A program made the translations under genes and the position numbers. Positions 1 through 11,466 of a stretch of DNA of 64,000 nucleotides are shown here, in pieces. Positions within the stretch are counted from its first letter, which is position 1, and every line of letters begins with the position of its first letter. The stretch spans positions 248,001 to 312,000 of the forward strand of contig JABRWF010000004.1 in the NCBI GenBank assembly GCA_018343915.1. Reading direction: 5' to 3'. The notes under the pieces were generated by a model, which worked only from the letters and a program-made list of their open reading frames with translations, ran no database searches and had not been told where the DNA came from. Source of the stretch: Agroathelia rolfsii (taxonomy: Eukaryota; Basidiomycota; Agaricomycetes; Amylocorticiales; Amylocorticiaceae).

Positions 1-73
1 ATAATTCCCATAATACTCTTGCGGGCTGCCTGTCTCACCGTAGAGCAATTATAACCAACATCAGGTCTTTTTA

Positions 74-3000
74 ATGCATGCCCTACGCACGGAGCTCCTT
101 CCGCCCAGTGGTGTGGAATATGTAACAAGCCTCAGCCTGACCCCAGCATGCCTGAGCAATGCTGCTACGGAAGCCAGTTCCTCCTCTGCGATACGATCAG
201 ACTCCAAAACCATCGTCTTGTGTAATCTCGTTGTTGCCCGTTCGAATCTCTTGAGGATTTTTGAGGTCCGAGAAGAGCCTGCCCCCCCTCCTTCTGAAGA
301 GGCCGATGCTGCAAGGGAACGCAACGAGAAGGTTCGGAAGGGCACGGAAGCTATTGAAGGAGAGGTTGAGATGGACGAGCATCTGGAAGGATATGTAACT
401 ATGGGTGGTGTAAAGGTAATTAAAGAATATATCTATATTTTTGTGCATTGCGCGACCGTGATCATAAACTGGTCTACTTGAGACGCACCTTTGGTGGCTC
501 CCTCGACGGAATGCATTTGATTCTTCAGAGTGATACATGCAAGGCGCCATCTTAGTCGCTTTCGATATGGCGTTTCTCTTCTTTCTGAGGATTTGATATG
601 CTACCATACTCTGGCTATCATGCAAATTCAATGGCATAAGGCTGATGCGAATTTTCTTCGTGTAGTCGACTACACTATCACGTCCGCCCACTGTAACCCG
701 ACTTTACCTTGTACGCGAACACCATTTACATGGAGTTGTCACCGGTATAGATGCCATCAAAACTGTTGCCTCATTGGCAGACAAATTGGATCGTCTGCTG
801 TTATCTTTCAAGGACGCCAAGGTAAATACTTCACACAATAGCTCGCGTCCGTTTCGTCTCATATCTTTTCCCTTGAAGATTGCACTTTTGGAATGGTCAG
901 AAGCGGCGCATGACCTAATCACTGTGTCTATCCACACTTATGAACGCGCCCCCCAGCTGGTATGGAATATTGTAGTTTGTTTCCCAACGTGCGATTTATA
1001 TTTTTTGCAAACATACAGATGGTTATGGAAGCATCACTCTTTCGTACTAAGTTACAGGTTGAACCTTCCTCCCGCTGTGCTGCACTTTCCTTGCCCAAGG
1101 ATTCAATAGCTATTCTTCCGTTTTACCAAACGCAAGCGGACTTGGACGTTATGGACCAGGACCAATATCAGGCTCGGTAGGTATTGATGATCAAGTCCGT
1201 TGGTAATATGCGCTCATCTGCTCTAGGGATGCGCCATACTCCCCGAGTTTTATTTTGGATCTGGCTACCGATGTCGACAAAAGGATTCAAAACGTTCTTG
1301 ACTTTGTATTCCTCCCAGGCTTCAATAGCCCAACTATTGCCATATTGTTTCAGCATGAACAGACGTGGACGGGGTGTGTTGCTCATGATCTTTCTGCAAT
1401 TTATACAATTTTGCATAACCACATTATACAGCCGCTTAAAAGAATACAAGGACACTTCCAAGCTAATCATTTTTACCTTGGACCTTGTCATGCAAAGCTA
1501 TCATGTCATAACATATGCGGAGGGTTTGCCGTACGATTCTATGTATCTGCTTCCCTGCGACGCGGCTTTGGGTGGCGTCATCATTGTCTCAAGTAACGCT
1601 TTGATTTATGTCGACCAAGCCGCACGCAAGGTAGCTCTTCCCGTCAATGGTTGGCCGACTCGCATTAGCGATATGTCATTCCTTCCTGTACACGGGGAGG
1701 ATCTTTCTAGGGACCTAGAGCTCGAGGGGTCTTTCTCTGTATTTGTAGATGATAATAAGTTCTTCGTTTTTCTCAAAGATGGGTCCGTGTACCCGGTTGA
1801 AATTGTAGCGGACGGGAAGAATGTGTCTAAACTGAACATGGGCGCATCGCTTGCTCGTACCACCATCCCGTCAAGCGTGCGCAAAGTCGGTGCAGATCAT
1901 CTATTTGTGGGCAGTCTATCCGGACCTTCCGTTCTCCTCCGGACTGCGCGAGTACAGGAGAAGGTGGAAGCTTCTCAGGCTCCTGAGACTAGCCTTACTG
2001 CGGTAGTTGACGTTGCAATGTCTAACACCATGGATCTTAGTGATGATGAAGGCGAGTGAAGCTAGATGCTTTCCCCGTATCCCAGCCCTTGACTGTTCAT
2101 GCGAAGATATCTACGGCCCTTCTATACGGACATCCGAGCAGATGACTGGTATTGCAGCGGATGCGGCTGGACAATCTGTCACGCGGAGTGTTATCCACCT
2201 TTCTCTGAGTGATGCCATACCTGGGTATGGCCCCATCATGGACTTGACGTTTTCCATAAGTCGATTTGGGGTAGGCTCCTCTATCTTTATATTAAATTCA
2301 ATTGGTAATGGGTATTATCATAGGAGCGTACTGCACCTGAGTTGGTTGCTGCGACGGGTTCTGGATCCTTGGGCGGATTCACGCTCTTCCAGGTAGGATA
2401 TTTATATACAATAAAAATGGTCTTGTATCTGAAAAAACTTGAAGCGGGATCTTCCAATTCATACTAAGCGCAAACTCCACGCTATTGGTGGCGCTCGGGG
2501 AATGTGGTCCATGCCTATTCGCCAATCTGTCAAAGTTAATGGTGTCTCGTATGAGAAAACCGTTAACCCTTACCAGACTGAAAACGATACGGTTATTTTC
2601 AGCACAGATGCTACACCTTCTCCTGGTCTCTCTCGCGTGCGTGTATTTGAATTCTATACGAGTCTTTCTTTCATGTGACTTCTTTTGTTTCATTCATATA
2701 GATTGCATCTCGCTCAAGTAAAGGGGATATTACAATTACCAACCGTATACCAGGCCTAACTATTGGTGCTGGACCCTTCTTCCAAAGGACAGCCATCTTG
2801 CACGTCATGATAAACACGCTTCGTGTCCTTGAAGCTGGTTAGTTTTTTCTCTTTTCAGCATCTTGTATTAGACCTCACTATGCTCTTAGATGGCACTGAG
2901 CGACAAATGCTCAAAGACATGGATAGTAACATCAATCGTGCCAAGATAAAGGCATGTAGCATATGCGATCCATTCCTCTTAGTTATACGCGAAGATGAGA

Positions 3001-5821
3001 CTATCGGCTTGTTCATTGCTACTGAACATGGCCGGATCAGGCGCAAGGACATGTCACCAATGGGTGAAAAGGTCTGCCTTTTTTTACGCCATAGGATCGT
3101 AAGGAAAATGCTCACCAACCACTAGGCATCGAGATATATTACCGGATGTTTCTTTACTGACTCCAGCGGCCTGTTCGAAGCAAAAACAAAGGATGATGAC
3201 AATTCTGCCACATCAACATTGCCATCGGTCATGTCATCCACTAAACGTACCCAATGGCTAATACTTGTTCGCCCTCAGGGCATTCTAGAGGTCAGCCAAA
3301 GAGATTCTTTAATGCCAGCTTTGTTAGTCTAATCACCTGTCTATTTAGATATGGTCATTACCGAAATTAACTCTTGTATTCTCGTCACCTTTATTTTCAA
3401 CTCTGCACAATGTTGTTCCCGATTCATTCGATGGCCCCGCACCGTCCGTTTCTCATGCGCCAGATGCGTCTCGTAAACCAGACCCACTGGAAATTGACCA
3501 AATCTTGCTCACTTCTTTGGGACAATCTTCTCCACGACCATATCTATTGGTATTGTATATTTGCACCCGCCGTGTGATGACAACTGACTAGCGATCATCG
3601 ATATTAATTAGGTCTATCTTCGCTCCGGCCAACTGGCCATCTACGAAGCGTTTCCCTCTGCTGAGAAACCTCCAGAATCATCCAAACGAACCGCCTGGCT
3701 TCCAATAGCTTTCAATCGCGTGTTTTCTCGGGCATTCAACGTGCAGAAGCAAGAGGAGATTGAAAAGACAATTCTGGCAGAACAAAAACGGATTTCGCAT
3801 ATGCTTATTCCTTTCATCACATCGCCCGCCCCTGGAACCTGCTTGTCTGGCGTATTCTTGACGGGAGATCGTCCAAGCTGGATTGTGGCGACGGACAAGG
3901 GTGGTGTGCGTGTGATCCCGTCTGGGCATACGGTCGTGTATTCTTTCACGGCGTCGTCTTTGTGGGAGTCCAAGTCTGAATTTTTGCTATACTCTGACGA
4001 GGTAGGTGCCGTCGACGAGTGGGCTTTCACAGTGTTCTTATTTCTTTGTCGTCAGGGACCAAGCCTTGCATCGTGGATACCAGATGTCGATTTGACTTTA
4101 CCACTGCCCATGCGACATATCCCACTTGGCCGTGCATATACCCATGTCAGATATGATGCTACAACGTCTACTATTATTGCAGCATCTATCGCATACAACA
4201 AATTTACATCGTATGACGAAGACAATAATCGCATTTGGGAGCCGGATGGTGAGCTGTCTACGTTTCGCGTAAACTAGCATTAATCTTGATACTGGTCGCC
4301 TTCATAGCCCCAAATATCTCGGACCCCAGAGCCGAGTGTTCAACACTCGAACTCATCAGTCCTGACACTTGGACCGTCGTTCACGGGTAAATTATATATT
4401 TTCCCTTGTATTGTGCTCTTCCATTGACCAGTAATAGGTACGAATTTGCGCCAAATGAGTTCGTCAACTGCATCGATAGCGTTATGTTGGAAACGAGCAG
4501 CGTCGAGGCTGGATACAAAGAGTTTATTGCCGTGGGTACATCTATTAATCGTGGCGAGGATTTGGCAGTCAAAGGTGTTGTGAGTAGTAACTCAGCTGTT
4601 CATCTCAAACATTGTTTTGAATTAAAGTCATGTGTTTTATAGACATACATTTTCGAACTTGTCGAGGTTGTTCCCGATCCTAGTATTTCCATGCGACGCC
4701 AATGGAAACTGAAACTAAGGGTCCGGGATGAGTCGAAAAATCCGGTAACTGCACTTTGCGGAATTAACGGTTATCTTGTGTCTTCCATGGGTCAAAAGGT
4801 ATTCTACTACTAGTCCTCGGTTTTCTTTTCTCATTTTTGACTGTTAATAGGTCTTTGTCCGAGCCTTTGACAATGATGAAAGACTAGTAGGCGTTGCATT
4901 CTTAGACGCCGGCGTATACATTCATTCTCTGCGCTCTCTGAAAAATTTGATCTTGATCGGTGACGCTGTCAAAAGTGTTCTCTTCGTTGCCTTCCAAGTA
5001 AGTTATTGGCGTAAATCCTTCTTTTCAACTCGCCACTTACATATTTTTACAGGAGGATCCATTCAAGCTTGTCATACTGAGCAGAGATGTTTATCAGATC
5101 AACGTCACGATGGCCGACTTCTTTTTCGACGATCAAGAAATGAACATTCTCACTGGAGACGATGAAGGTGTACTGAGACTGTATGAATATAATCCGGGAG
5201 GTGAGATATTGTCGTTGATCTCGTCGCCATCACCCCTCTTAACCGTCTAATGTTTGAAATCATAAGCTCCCGAGTCGAAGAATGGTCAACGCCTCCTATG
5301 CAATAATGAATTCCACTGCCAGATAGAGCAAACGTCGCGACTTATCATTGCGAGAAGACTTGCGGATGATGCTGTCCTATCTAAATTTATATTTGGTTGG
5401 CGTTTCCCTTATTTAGCTTGTTTGGAAGACATTGCTCATCGCCTTTTATCCATAGGCGCTGTTGATGGGTCTATCAGTACGCTAACCCCCATAGATGAGG
5501 ATATCGCGAAGAGATTCCAGCTTTTGCAGGGTCAGCTGACGAGAAACGTGCAACATGTAGCTGGGTTGAATCCCAAAGCCAACCGGTGGGTCCATCCTTA
5601 ATTCTTCACTCTTATAGGCTTAAACCGAATCATTTGCATACAGCATTGTAAGAAATGACTATGTATCAAAGCCACTATCTAAAGGTATCCTGGATGGAGG
5701 ACTCCTATCTGCTTTCGAGGCACTGCCGATCCCCCGGCAGGATGAGATGACACGACAGATCGGTACGGAAAGGGCGGCGATACTTAAAGATTGGGATGCT
5801 TTAGTTGATGCGCCTTGGTAA
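74..5821 (+). CDS. CFT1: Cleavage and polyadenylation specificity factor subunit CFT1/CPSF160
   Basis: Scaffold subunit of the nuclear cleavage/polyadenylation factor that recognises the pre-mRNA poly(A) signal. The start is the ATG at 74 (MHALRTELLPPSGVEY), matching the family N-terminus. Exons joined by eye read colinearly with fungal CFT1: REHHLHGVVTG near 715, DRLLLSFKDAK near 790, ITVSIHTYERAPQL near 920, an acidic MDLSDDE segment near 2030, DPFLLVIREDETIGL near 2970, then a C-terminal CPSF_A-type propeller region with FVRAFDNDERLVGVAFLDAG near 4860 and GAVDGSISTLTPIDED near 5460. It ends at a TAA at 5819-5821. Total is roughly 1,400 residues, the usual family length. There are many introns, including 416-665 (long, 250 nt), 822-878, 960-1018 and an apparent GC-AG intron at 2052-2106. 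I see no frameshift, so the gene looks functional. Identity is certain; some inner exon borders are approximate. Confidence 0.95.
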
Positions 5822-6386
5822 ACGCAGTCATAACTATGACCTATCTTGATGTATCTTGTACAATCTGTGTGAGGTCCACACAATTCATGTATGCCAGACC
5901 CACTGCCAATGATTTAATCCCTATCATTGGATTTTGAAATATTGTATCTCCAAAAAAATGAATATCCAGTGCATCAGTCCCAGGTTATGGGAGAGATTAT
6001 GGTGCAATAGTTGTGGTAAGCTTTCTGGAATGAGCGCCCTGACACTAGAAAGCATCTGGGCCGTAACAGCATCAGCTGGTATGGAGGAAATATGTATCAC
6101 GTGTTTGTAAATGTGTCTTCATGCATAGTCGAAGTAGTTTCTGAGTCCCAGGATATTCCTAGGAGAATATTGATAACTTATGCTGACGACTTCTGTTTTT
6201 GCTTGATTTTCACAGGACATAGTATTACTGAGCTTTTGACCGTGTGCCACACGTGGGTAGCTGTATGCCCGTCTTATTTGTGAGAATTGAGCCCATGGCT
6301 CAAAATTCCAAGTATTAAGAGCTCGCATTGATCCATCAATACCATAGTAACATAGCCTAGATGCCGATGTTTTATTCAAGAAAAAC
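5822..6386. other. Convergent intergenic region between CFT1 and the alpha/beta hydrolase
   Basis: About 565 bases between two convergent 3' ends, AT-rich with short T runs. It should hold both 3' UTRs and polyadenylation sites. I see no credible coding exon, RNA gene or repeat in it. Confidence 0.6.
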
Positions 6387-7615
6387 TCATAGTCTGCTGT
6401 TTATGCAATCTAGGTAAACCTGAATTACCATATCCGGCTCGTCCCATTGCATCTGGCAACACCATCGATTAAATCAAGGAAAAAATACAAACACTGAAAG
6501 AGTGGCACTCACAAAGTGATTTCCACCCGGGATTAGTTTGCATTCGATGAACCCACCGCCACATTGCTTATCTTCATCTTGTACCGCCCACATTCCGGCT
6601 ACACCCGTCCACATTGTACGATCGCCAGCGACAAGCCACGCCTTCATATGGGGTAACACCTCCTTCCTCACCTTTTCACTAAATATTGCTTTACGAAACG
6701 TGGCACCCAGATGGGAGCTACAGCTGAGAACGAGTGGTCTGTCCACCATTGCAAACGATGCGGGTATAATGACTTCCTGGGGCATGCTATATATGCTTGG
6801 TACGCGGGAAGTACTCGGTAAATAAAAAGAAAGTGCAGACTCCGAACGTGTGGAGAGGTCTCCATGGGTAAAGTAGGACGTTCCCCAAAAAGTAAATGCT
6901 GATAAACGGTCTTTTTCTGGGATGGTAGTGTCGACAAGGGGCGTCCAGGATGTTCTAGGTGCTGGTAGACCAAGAGTATGAGGTGCTGCATCTAATAAAA
7001 ACAGTTAGCACCCGGGATAAAATATATGAAAGAGGAGCGGAAATATTAACCTTGGAGAATGACCGTTCTCACGCAAGATGCCAAATGTGTACGTGCATCT
7101 TCAGGCAAATACTCAATCTGAGAAATTGCCGCCAGTGTGGGTGTACATCCTGAAGACCAGCCAAGAAGCACTATTCCTCCTGCCTTGCCGTCCTGTGAAA
7201 TAGAAGGGATGTTGTGCTTCTGTACAAATAAAAAATAGAATATAGCCAGTTCCCGGCCTAACGTGTCCAGCAGAGCTTGTTTCTGCTTATCAGTTCCGTT
7301 TACGATAATCTCCCGTTCTTCCTCAGTGTACATCGACGATCCGGGATAGTTGCGCCGCGCGATGGATACAATGCGTAATCCTGCCGTGGGTGCGATGGAA
7401 GATACTTTATCAAATGTAGCTGTAAGAATATTCACAGTTATTTCTATGTACTACAGACAGCTCGCCCAGAACCATTTACCCCTTGAGAATCCCGTTCCAT
7501 GTACGGCAAAAATCGTGACGTAGCCTGGATCTGCCGGTACGCCCGAGTCGGAATAAGCCAAATGTACGCCGGATTCACCGATCTCGATGCTTGCGGTCTC
7601 TGCTGGAGATTCCAT
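6387..7615 (-). CDS. Alpha/beta hydrolase fold protein
   Basis: Predicted serine hydrolase of unknown substrate. It has four exons on the minus strand. Exon 1 starts at the ATG at 7615 (MESPAETASIEIGESGVHL) and ends near 7480 after AVHGTGFSR, where the oxyanion-hole HG sits. Intron 7420-7479 joins in phase to TFDKVSSIAPTAGLRIVSIA. The nucleophile elbow is GWSSG (Ser within VLLGWSSGCTP) near 7160. The last large exon carries GLPAPRTSWTPL and ends in LIPGGNHF, whose His fits the catalytic His before the C-terminus; a short final exon (MQWDEPDMVIQ) ends at a TGA at 6387-6389. Length is about 340 residues. The catalytic acid cannot be assigned with certainty by eye. The broad family spans esterases, epoxide hydrolases and lactonases, so the reaction is not predictable. 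The exons read open, so it is probably active. Confidence 0.82.
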
Positions 7616-10519
7616 CAATTTTGGGCGTGATAATACGTGCCAGTGACAGAAACTGGGTTTGGATCCTAGTTATGACACTCGCCAATGGGATTGACGCAGC
7701 ATATGGACTCACCCAGCCAGTCAACGGTGGATGAAACCCAGTGATATAAGATTTTTAGCTGATACTATTGCTAGGTCATCTGATGAGTATTCTAGAACAG
7801 TTATATAAAAGGAAGCAAACACGGAGGAAAACACTTTGACCCACAACTTGAATGGGGGTACTTCGGTGGTTTTCTTGAACAAGCTCTTCGTCCCTGATAT
7901 TGTATTCTGGCCGAGTTCTCTGTTCTCCCAGAAGCATCAGGGGTAGACACAAAAATGGCAGCAGAACCCTGAAGAATGAGCATTCCTGCTTCGCGCGTGA
8001 GCGAGGCAATAAGTGCAAGGATGATCACGAATTACAAGTCAAACACGGACGGGCTTGTTGTCACTATTATCTAGAACTTGAAGATATACATATGAATGTT
8101 TGAAGACGGTGATTTTAGCAAATAGAAAATAATTTAGCGATTAATAAACTGGAAATTGTGCCAGAAAAAAGTCGATGAAATTAATCTGTTGATGTTTGCT
8201 GCTGCCAGAGCCGGCTGGCCGTGACATGGCATCATCATCCCGGACACGATGATTTGAATTGAAACCCCGTAAATCTTGAATCCCCATTTGAGAAGATAAC
8301 ACGATATGTGTTACCCAAAAAATGGGTATAGTCAGGCTCAAAAGATTTCGAACTCAATACCAACTGGAAGACATCTAATCACCTCGTGAGTCACGATAGA
8401 AGCTCGAATACTACCTCAGTATGAGGGTCCCAGGTGTACATAGGGTAGACCAAGTACTTTATGTGAGTGTTTGGCAAACGATAATCCATAATTTACAACA
8501 TATGAGGTCATTTTTATGTTGACCAAGCCACAGGTGAAACCAACGCTCTTACTATTGACCACGATGATCTGATTTGAGTAAACGAAGATCATGCGAAGGC
8601 GACTGAGCGCATCACCGAACTCTGGCTTACACGCTTCGTAGAGTCGGTTTTCACCTCAAAGCAGATGTAAGATCCCTGCCTTCTTGCCAAAGGAGTGCGC
8701 TTCCCAGTAGAACTTCGGCATGTCTCCTTTATTGAAACTCACGTAGTACCAGTGCACGCCAGCCAATAGCATTACAATAATTTGATCCAGACAAACATAG
8801 AGCTTGAACACATAGACCATACACTCCCCAAGACGTAGCACGAACTCCTGAAAGCGTCTGTCTCGGACCTTGTGCATGATACTAGTGGAATGAACGTGCA
8901 TACACTGCCAGCGCTCTTCAAATTGACTGGTTCCCGTCGATGGAGAAGGGCTGGCCTTGAATTCATTAGTAAGAAAAGGAGAACTTGAATTTTTTCATCA
9001 TTCATATGCGTTTCCTAGATACGGGCAGAATTTGTTGGTAATCAGAGAAAGTTGACATAATAAATGGCAAGATCAGCCCGAACCTATAACTTTGTGTCGT
9101 ATTCAGTCATCGCAAACCCGGAAAATACCTGACAGTCCTTGTTAATGAATATTTTGATGTATCAACCAAGATAAAACCGACCCTTGAGTCAAATCGAGTC
9201 ACATTTTTTTTCGACCCTGCTGGGTATCTAAGTATTCTGGCTTTGGAATGCAGAATACTTCTCTTAAGGCTGGACCCAAGGTGGGAAAGTCGCTAGCAAT
9301 TGTAATCTCATGAGATACATTCAATTATAGTAGCTGGAGAGCAAATTTTGAGTTTCAGGGGTCGAACATAGTAGAATAGATAAGTGGCTTGTTGATTTCA
9401 GCAGTATGAGAAGAAGTGTAGTAGACCTCTTCGACAGGCATAGCGAGTGGCTGATAGTTGATAAATAGTAGGCGTAAGATAGAGGCCTTTCATATCTAGA
9501 TTTTGAAGCCGGTCAGCATGATTCCTAGTGCCAATCTAAGGGGCCAGCGGTTGGTATGATTTATAGTAAGCTTAGGTAGGAGGCGACTTATGAGAAGGCT
9601 TGCTATCTGTGCCAGTGATCGTGCGCATATAATGGGGGCTAGTTGTACTAATAAAGGGGCGTTCAATCAAGTTCACGATGATACATGAAAAAGGACTTAG
9701 AGGTGCAGGCTGGTGGCCGTGGTGCTGACATGACAATGTAATCTGGCTACCCTACCTCTCCACTCCTACCTGCTCTCTGGCAACTTCTATAGTAATTCCT
9801 CTGTTTCATTTTAATTCGTCCTCGCCTATTAATGACATAGATGGGCACTTACTTTGTTGGACATTTCCTGTCACTGTGGATCATATCATAAACCATCTTT
9901 GCTATCAAGGTAGACTCGTTTTAGACAATACTCAACGCTCCTCATGGGATATGATTCGAGCCATTGAAATTGTAAAAACTGACCTAATTCCGCTTGTCGT
10001 GGGGTTAACGACGCAGATATTCCTGTAGGGTATATTCTCTTCAATAACATTGACCCCCTGAGCGTTCAGAGATACCGCCGCGAGAAATGCTGGGGGAGTT
10101 GAAGGAGTGTTCGAACTTGGTTAAAGAGGCACAAATGAGACGGTTGGAGCTTTAATTAGAGCATATACGCATCTAGCTTTTATATTAGCTTTACTTCTAA
10201 CAAACATGGGTTAATGTGCCTTACACCGGGATGAACTTACTAGTACAACGAGTACACCTGACGATCGATGATCTAATGACATCAATAGAGACATCAGTAG
10301 AAACGTCAGTCCAGTTTCCAGTAAATATACGTTCCCTGACTTCAACTATGATACTTGCACTTGCTCAAGGTGAGCAAATCAATCTAGCCCTCCTGGGGCG
10401 TATCAGCCAACTTACTATTAATACATGCCACAGCAGATTCCATCTATCTAGTGGAGCCAAGACCCAAACTATGACACAAACTTGAAACAAAGGAGGAATC
10501 CGTTTACAAAATAATAACA
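7616..10519. other. Long AT-rich intergenic region
   Basis: About 2.9 kb between the hydrolase start and the nucleotidyltransferase stop. The first few hundred bases should hold the hydrolase promoter; short open frames on the minus strand around 7776-8028 look like chance. 8590-8990 holds a decayed gene fragment listed separately. 9000-10500 is AT-rich, with no open frame, repeat or RNA gene that I would defend. Confidence 0.55.
8590..8990 (-). pseudogene. Decayed fragment of an unknown gene family (WYYV family)
   Basis: Minus-strand open segment containing RRFQEF and then LDQIIVMLLAGVHWYYV. It resembles the plus-strand segment at about 41455-41902 (TFNEV, then MEEIIAMLVTGVYWYYV). Similarity appears to continue upstream through an SPSPS...EERW...IMHKV stretch. 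After AGILHLL near 8656 there is an in-frame TGA, and a similar frame then resumes (ENRLYEACKPEF). I do not recognise the family. The WYYV block is hydrophobic and could be a membrane or buried helix. The stop and the lack of a clear start suggest a relic, but an unrecognised intron could remove the stop. Confidence 0.4.
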
Positions 10520-11259
10520 TTAGACCTGACAATTTCCAATCCCGAAGCTATCCCATCCATCGTAAAATTCGGGATATTCGTCAATGAAATCACGATAGTG
10601 TTGGTAGGCGCCCCTTAAGAATCGTCTTGGTAACCAAGACCGCCGATAGATAAATATACCCTGGTCTGTAGCAAACTCAAGCAACTCCCGAATATCTTCG
10701 ACGTCATAATACTGCTTTTCTTGAAAGTCACGGCGGCGCGAGTAGTGGTGGTCGTACCATCCTTTCAACTTGAGCAGGATAAGGACATCTAGAGGGACCA
10801 CGGGCACGTCGTAATCCCCGAAGTATTCAATGCGATCCAGAGGAATATTTGGAATTTCCATGATCCCAGGAAGGAGAATATCGACTTTGCACGATCTCCC
10901 GCCCCGAACAAGCTCAAACCAAAGTACTTGGTAGGAATTGCGGGGATTGGCTGATGGGACAGTGTAAAAGCGATCGTCTTCATTAGTCAGTATGTGTTTA
11001 ATATCTTCTGTATCTTCATAGTCTCCCGACAGGACAATCACATCAACATCCTAAACATAAACATGTGAGTAAATGAACAGAGACAATGAAGGGGGCTCAA
11101 GTTCAAACACTGTACATTTGGGCGGCGCAAGGTGCCGTGGAACATGCAGGCAGCACTTCCAAACAGTGCACAATCTATGCCATACTGTCCAAGGACACGT
11201 GCTGTTGTCCGAGAGACATATCTGATATCTGATTTGGTAATAGTGTTGCCCCTGGTCAT
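10520..11259 (-). CDS. Nucleotidyltransferase-fold protein
   Basis: 224-residue protein from two exons (11259-11116 and 11050-10520) joined in phase 0 across a 65-nt intron. The ATG at 11259 gives MTRGNTITKSDI. The pol-beta/AbiEii-like signature is visible: LFGSAACMFHG (the GS motif) followed, straight after the splice, by NDVDVIV, which supplies the paired acidic metal ligands. Downstream there is VPLDVLILLKLKGWYDH, typical of this group. Such proteins are multi-copy in Agaricomycetes and their substrate is unknown. The neighbour on the far side of a 207-bp gap is divergent SEC31, with no functional link. Although the fold also occurs in bacterial AbiEii toxins, nothing here indicates a toxin-antitoxin pair. 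Confidence 0.75.
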
Positions 11260-11466
11260 GGTAGAGGGGAATGTCTCGCAGTGGTCTTGTCTGTAGACTT
11301 GTAATGATTACTCTTGTAGACATAATAAAACTGTAGACTTGAAGACTTTATTAGCCAGTCGGAGTTGGAAACTGGGGACCATCACCGTACACGTCTCCAG
11401 CAGCGTCGAGCCAGCGCATACTGCACCGTCCAACACATCCTGCTTCATCCCATCACGATTTAGAGC
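11260..11466. promoter_or_regulatory. Divergent promoter region, nucleotidyltransferase / SEC31
   Basis: 207 bp separate the start codons of two divergent genes, so both promoters and 5' UTRs must lie here or overlap the opposite gene. No clear TATA element or other factor site stands out. Placed by position only. Confidence 0.5.

Noticed and set aside
7776..8028. Minus-strand frame with a hydrophobic start, upstream of the hydrolase
   Set aside because: The hydrolase already has a complete start at 7615; the frame has no supported continuation.
10520..11259. Reading the nucleotidyltransferase-fold gene as an AbiEii-type toxin-antitoxin or defence system
   Set aside because: No partner gene; the fold is widespread and multi-copy in Agaricomycetes with unknown roles.
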